A stretch of 11,001 nt of DNA. It comes from an uncultured Collinsella sp. GTDB lineage: Bacteria > Actinomycetota > Coriobacteriia > Coriobacteriales > Coriobacteriaceae. A program made the translations under genes and the position numbers. The stretch lies in the NCBI GenBank assembly GCA_900550815.1, contig URTW01000056.1, forward strand, positions 1-11,001, read 5' to 3'. The notes beneath the pieces were generated by a model that made no database searches, had not been told where the DNA came from, and saw only the letters and a list, made by a program, of their open reading frames with translations. Below, piece by piece: positions 7,942 through 11,001 of this stretch; the stretch's first letter is position 1; each line of letters opens with the position of its first letter.

Positions 7942-8031
7942 CCACGCGAGTCTCAATCCACGAAGGGCGCGATCGCCGCCCCTCCCCGCAAATCCGTGGC
8001 AAACGGCATGTCCCTGGCGTGCGCCACCGTA

Positions 8032-9336
8032 CTACTTGCGCAGCGGCTTGGGTAGCGGGATACCGGCGGCGATGACAGCCGCGATGATCATGCAGACGAT
8101 ACCCTTGAGTGGGAAGCACATGAGCAGCAGGCCCACGACCATGACCGGCTGGCGCATGACCGCACCCATCGTCGATGCCGTGCAGACAGCGACGCAAAAG
8201 ACCGGATCGGCGCCGGTGAGGATGGCAAGGCCGTAGCCCAGGCTCACACCCGAGAAGATAACCGGGAAGAAGTGGCCGCCGCGCCAACCAAGGTTGATGA
8301 GGGCGGGCGTCAGCATGGCCTTAACAAGACCGGTCGCGATAAGCACGCCAGCGGGAATGGTCAGGTAGGTTTCCATGAGCACGTCGGCCTGGGTCTCGCC
8401 GGCAAACATGGTGTAGGGCAGGACCGTGCCGCAGATGGCGAGCGCCAGACCGGCTAGCATGGCCTTGACGACAGGACGCTCCCCTATTGCATGAGACAGT
8501 GCCTCGCTCGCATGTTCAGAGACAAAGTACAGCCATCCGCAGATTGTTCCGATCAGCGACAGAGGGATGAGCCAGACAAGTTCCAGGTTGCCCACCACGG
8601 CAGCCTCGAACCTCGGCATGCCCATGCCGCCGCCCATGAGCTGGCCGAGCAGCAGGTAGGTGCCCAGACCACCGGCAATCGCAATGCCGTAGACCACCGT
8701 CTTTTGCGCCTTGGGCAGCTTGATCGTGATCTCGTCGGACGCGGACTCATCGTCGGCGTCTTCGCCCTGGCCGTCAGTACTTCCGGCAAGCGGCGCCACA
8801 AAGCCAAACACGGGCGCGGTAAAGAGCGCCGTCAGAGCAGCCTGGGTGCCCAGCAGCGTAAGCTCCCTAAACTCGGCACCAAAGCGGCGCATGCGGTCGC
8901 CGACCCAGCTGCACAGGCCCGCGATGACGCCGGTCAGACCGGCTTCCGGTCCAATACTTCCGCCAAACAGCAACGGCAGCAGCGCCGCAATCGACAGCTT
9001 GCCCAGATTGTCGTACGGGTAGCGACCGTCTTGCTTTACCTTGGCCATCACCTGGTTGAGGTCATCGGTCTTGGTGCCCGTCGTCTTTTCGTACAGACCG
9101 ATCAGCAGGCCGCCCAGCAGGCAGACGAAAAACGGGTATGGCAGAAAGCCAAACGGGCCGCTGGCAAGCGCGGGCGAAGCGACGCCCAGCGCGTGTGGAA
9201 TCTCGGTCCATAGATAGTCGATGCCGTGCTCCATCGCAAAAAAGAACAGCCAGACCGCGGCACCTGCGAACGCACCGGTCACGGCAACGCTAACTAAAAA
9301 CAGCGCGCGGTTTGTGGGTTTGGCAAGGTTGTCCAT
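8032..9336 (-). CDS. ClC-family chloride channel/transporter-like protein, gating Glu absent
   Basis: Integral membrane anion channel or H+/Cl- antiporter-like protein, 434 residues with ten or more hydrophobic helices. The ClC selectivity motifs are recognisable. GGSIGPEAG (125-133) stands at the place of GREGP, and GWRGGHFFPVIF (350-361) at the place of GGIFAP. At the position of the gating or proton-path Glu of GREGP, this protein has Ile128; the nearest acid is Glu131. An acidic loop at 187-202 (EDADDESASDE) separates the two halves. The start ATG has GGGAGGA at 9341-9347. It converges with the permease and lies 125 bp downstream of the LOG gene on the same strand. Ion specificity is uncertain. 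Confidence 0.9.
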   Translation of the reverse strand: MDNLAKPTNRALFLVSVAVTGAFAGAAVWLFFFAMEHGIDYLWTEIPHALGVASPALASGPFGFLPYPFFVCLLGGLLIGLYEKTTGTKTDDLNQVMAKVKQDGRYPYDNLGKLSIAALLPLLFGGSIGPEAGLTGVIAGLCSWVGDRMRRFGAEFRELTLLGTQAALTALFTAPVFGFVAPLAGSTDGQGEDADDESASDEITIKLPKAQKTVVYGIAIAGGLGTYLLLGQLMGGGMGMPRFEAAVVGNLELVWLIPLSLIGTICGWLYFVSEHASEALSHAIGERPVVKAMLAGLALAICGTVLPYTMFAGETQADVLMETYLTIPAGVLIATGLVKAMLTPALINLGWRGGHFFPVIFSGVSLGYGLAILTGADPVFCVAVCTASTMGAVMRQPVMVVGLLLMCFPLKGIVCMIIAAVIAAGIPLPKPLRK

Positions 9337-9375
9337 CGGGTCCTCCCGCGGTCAAAGTCGACATAGTTACGTTTT

Positions 9376-9381
9376 ATTGTA
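9376..9381 (-). promoter_or_regulatory. Candidate -10 box for the ClC gene
   Basis: TACAAT on the minus strand lies about 40 bases before the ClC start. A small hairpin, CGGGC/GCCCG (9385-9389 with 9393-9397), stands just upstream. No good -35 box is seen at standard spacing. If real, it would make ClC partly independent of the LOG gene. Confidence 0.3.
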
Positions 9382-9461
9382 GAGCGGGCGTTGCCCGAGC
9401 GAGCCAACCATCTGCGCTGCAAACGGCACCATTGGGAGCCATAGTGGGGCAGGCTCAAGAC

Positions 9462-9995
9462 TTATCCGTTGATAATCGAGGCAATCTCGCGCAAATCGTC
9501 AGCAAAGTAGATGCCGTGCTGGCGCCTCGGGCTCGAAAGCCCTTTATCAATCATGTGCCCGAGCAGCGCCTTGAGGTCGTTGTAGTAACCGTCCAGGTTA
9601 TACAGGATGCACGGAGCACTCAGGTGCCCCAACGACACCGCGGACATGACCTCGGCAATCTCCTCAAGCGTGCCCGTCCCGCCGGGAAAGGCGATGAACG
9701 CATCGCCGAACTCGATCATCTTGGCTTTGCGCTCGGCCATATCACTCGTCACGATAAGGTCGTCGATTCCGTCGTGTTGAAACTCTGCCTCGATAAAAAA
9801 GCTCGGCTCCACACCCGTCACATGTCCGCCTGCCTCGAGTACGCTATCGGCGAGCGCGCCCATCAGTCCCGATTTGGACCCGCCGTATACGAGCGCGTGT
9901 CCGTTGGCGCCAATCCAATTGCCCAGCTCCTGCACCGCGGGCAGAAACGCCGGGTCGTTGCCGACGCTCGCGCCCAGGTACACCGTGATGTTCAT
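9462..9995 (-). CDS. LOG family protein (TIGR00730/SLOG Rossmann fold)
   Basis: Cytosolic Rossmann-fold enzyme of 177 residues related to the cytokinin-riboside 5'-monophosphate phosphoribohydrolase LOG. The nucleotide-binding motif YGGSKSGLMG is at 37-46, and the signature PGGTGTLEE is near 104-112 with ERKAKM before it. Both are needed for ribose-phosphate binding and catalysis in LOG proteins. I chose ATG 9995 because AGGGGG (10003-10008) lies 7 bases upstream. A TTG two codons earlier would sit on top of that site. The K+ channel gene ends 36 bp upstream on the same strand, so co-transcription is likely. Bacterial LOG proteins act on nucleotide monophosphates, and the true substrate here is unknown. 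Confidence 0.93.
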   Translation of the reverse strand: MNITVYLGASVGNDPAFLPAVQELGNWIGANGHALVYGGSKSGLMGALADSVLEAGGHVTGVEPSFFIEAEFQHDGIDDLIVTSDMAERKAKMIEFGDAFIAFPGGTGTLEEIAEVMSAVSLGHLSAPCILYNLDGYYNDLKALLGHMIDKGLSSPRRQHGIYFADDLREIASIING

Positions 9996-10002
9996 ATGCA
10001 AT

Positions 10003-10008
10003 CCCCCT
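10003..10008 (-). promoter_or_regulatory. Ribosome binding site deciding the LOG start
   Basis: AGGGGG on the minus strand lies 7 bases before ATG 9995, but only one base before the alternative TTG at 10001. This spacing picks the ATG. Confidence 0.7.
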
Positions 10009-10031
10009 CGTCGTGACGCGCGGCACCCGTT

Positions 10032-10457
10032 CTATCGTTGCCGGCGACGGTATTCGCGCACGCGGCGCGACAAATCGGCGAGCTCATCGCGGTCGAGTTC
10101 TTCCAAATGCTCAAGATCGTCCATAAAGCGCGCCATGGTGTCCTTTTGGCGCAGCTTGATGAGCGTATTGCAGTAGTTCACCGCCACGCCCGTAAGCATG
10201 GCGATATAGAAGATACTGATGACGCTTAGGATAACGGTAATGCCGCGGGCAACCGGCGTTTCAGCGGGGATATCGCCAAAGCCGATCGTCGAGACCGTCT
10301 CAAAGCTAAACCAGAGACCATCGCCAAACGTGAGGGTCGTGGGCTCGGACAGCCAGACAGCCGTCGAGCAAAGCAGATAGAAAATAAGAAACAGGCCCGT
10401 GATGCGTGCAAAGCCAGCCTGTCGCAGCACATCGGCAAGCGTCCTGAGCTTTTTCAT
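10032..10457 (-). CDS. Two-TM potassium channel (ion channel family)
   Basis: Pore-forming membrane protein of 141 residues. TM1 is about residues 18-36, a pore helix about 46-56, the selectivity filter TIGFGD 57-62 and TM2 about 72-95. The filter is a variant of TVGYGD that is known among K+ channels. The C-terminal 40 residues are highly charged and probably helical (DDLEHLEELDRDELADLSRR at 113-132). There is no RCK ligand-binding domain. I chose ATG 10457 because GGAAGGGG lies 5 bases upstream. The longer in-frame start at 10520 adds 21 residues without membrane or channel features. It is the first gene of a likely unit with the LOG gene. Confidence 0.9.
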   Translation of the reverse strand: MKKLRTLADVLRQAGFARITGLFLIFYLLCSTAVWLSEPTTLTFGDGLWFSFETVSTIGFGDIPAETPVARGITVILSVISIFYIAMLTGVAVNYCNTLIKLRQKDTMARFMDDLEHLEELDRDELADLSRRVREYRRRQR

Positions 10458-10525
10458 CGCGACCCCTTCCACGGACAACCAATCACGTTCGCTCGGTATT
10501 GTCCCACGCCTCCCCAGCAAACGGA

Positions 10526-10609
10526 ACTAGTCATTGGGGACGTTCTTAAATGACTAGTCAAACAAGAACGTCCCCAATGACTAGTCGTTTAAGAACGTCC
10601 CCGATGACT
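10526..10609. repeat. REP-like palindromic repeat cluster, three copies
   Basis: A 22-bp unit at 10526-10547 (core GGGGACGTTCTT) recurs as an exact reverse complement at 10564-10585. A third copy, 19 bp with one mismatch, lies at 10591-10609 in the second orientation. ACTAGT sits at 10526, 10553 and 10580, exactly 27 bp apart, and TGACTAGTCA (10551-10560) is the centre. Bases 10526-10585 are thus a 60-bp palindrome with only three mismatched pairs. It lies between divergent genes, so a terminator role is unlikely. It resembles extragenic repeats mobilised by Y1 (IS200-like) transposases, but none is in the window. Confidence 0.8.
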
Positions 10610-10701
10610 GCCGGGCGGGAGCGTTTAGCGGTACAGCTGCCGACTGGGCAGGCTGAGCTGGTATCCTTATGCGGTATTGTCTCGATTCGTTAGGATTGCA
10701 T

Positions 10702-11001
10702 GTGAGAGCTGCCACTGTCCTTCGTTCAGTTATATGTCGCGCCCTGGCCATTGTGCTTGCCGCGCTTGCCGCACTGAGTTCCATCGCGCCTGTCCATGCT
10801 TTTGCCGATGACTCTAGTCAGCCAGTCAAGACGGTCCGCGTCGGCTGGCTCGTCAACAACGAGGGCTTCCAGAACGGCACCCCCGGCGAGCGTCTCTCGG
10901 GATGGGGTTACGAGTACCTCCAGACCCTGTCGTACTACACGCCCGGCTGGCGGTACGAATACGTCTCCGGCACCTTCACCGAGCTTATGGACATGCTCGA
11001 G
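10702..11001 (+). CDS. Secreted substrate-binding-domain protein, N-terminal part (runs off right edge)
   Basis: The first 100 codons are visible and open to the end. Residues 1-37 form a Sec signal peptide: a basic start, the hydrophobic core ALAIVLAALAALSSIA and a cleavage site after VHAFA. A domain like bacterial extracellular solute-binding family 3 follows: KTVRVGWLVNNEGF, then GERLSGWGYEYLQTLSYYT and a stretch ending FTELMDML. Coriobacteria often carry this domain at the N-terminus of membrane sensors with signalling output domains. The rest is outside the window, so a plain binding protein is equally possible. GTG 10702 has AGGA 6 bases upstream. An in-frame ATG at 10669 lacks a clear ribosome binding site but cannot be excluded. 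Confidence 0.8.
   Translation, partial: MRAATVLRSVICRALAIVLAALAALSSIAPVHAFADDSSQPVKTVRVGWLVNNEGFQNGTPGERLSGWGYEYLQTLSYYTPGWRYEYVSGTFTELMDMLE

Noticed and set aside
7965..8026. Terminator between the permease and ClC genes
   Set aside because: GGGCG/CGCCC (7965-7969 with 7977-7981) and TGGCG/CGCCA near 8015-8026 can pair, but neither is followed by a T run and the second has almost no loop. Not strong enough to list.
10458..10520. Longer start for the K+ channel
   Set aside because: It adds 21 residues without channel features and ignores the well-placed GGAAGGGG before ATG 10457.
10526..10609. CRISPR array
   Set aside because: The repeats alternate in orientation, the spacers are about 6-16 bp and partly repeated, and no cas gene is near. 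A palindromic repeat element fits better.

Overview
The window is GC-rich, densely packed bacterial DNA. It most resembles a gut actinobacterium of the Coriobacteriia, probably Collinsella or a close relative. That placement is an inference from base composition, strong purine-rich ribosome binding sites, a secreted substrate-binding sensor at the right edge and a coriobacterial-looking repeat. No rRNA or tRNA is present to confirm it. Twelve protein-coding loci are supported. Two run off the edges and one is frameshifted.

Left part (1-2560): a LysR-type regulator, truncated at the left edge, diverges from a drug/metabolite-type (EamA) exporter. Uracil-DNA glycosylase (ung) follows and ends in a strong, probably bidirectional terminator.

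Middle (2561-5961): three minus-strand genes. Release factor 3 (prfC) ends near a hairpin. A separate promoter with good -35 and -10 boxes then drives a queuosine-precursor (YhhQ/VUT) transporter, and a short-chain dehydrogenase sits 9 bp behind it. The transporter's roughly 78-nt leader holds two hairpins and a possible pseudoknot just before the ribosome binding site, so it is a riboswitch candidate. The prfC-gntR intergenic region carries several nested direct and inverted repeats.

Right-middle (5962-7941): a three-gene YtrA-like unit with a small GntR regulator, an ABC ATPase and an ABC-2 permease. The ATPase reading frame is broken about 57 codons before its natural end. The intact tail continues in another frame up to an ATGA overlap with the permease.

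Right (8032-11001): three minus-strand genes in the order K+ channel, LOG/SLOG-family nucleotide enzyme, ClC-family anion channel or transporter. The first two are probably co-transcribed. The ClC protein lacks the usual gating glutamate. Upstream of the K+ channel lies a 60-bp near-perfect palindrome built on ACTAGT sites spaced 27 bp apart, with a third repeat copy beside it. A divergent gene for a secreted substrate-binding-domain protein then leaves the window. No gene-free stretch exceeds 300 bases.

I see no clear defence island, prophage, CRISPR array or intact mobile element. The best leads for something undescribed are the transporter leader RNA, the K+ channel/LOG/ClC cluster, and the palindromic repeat.
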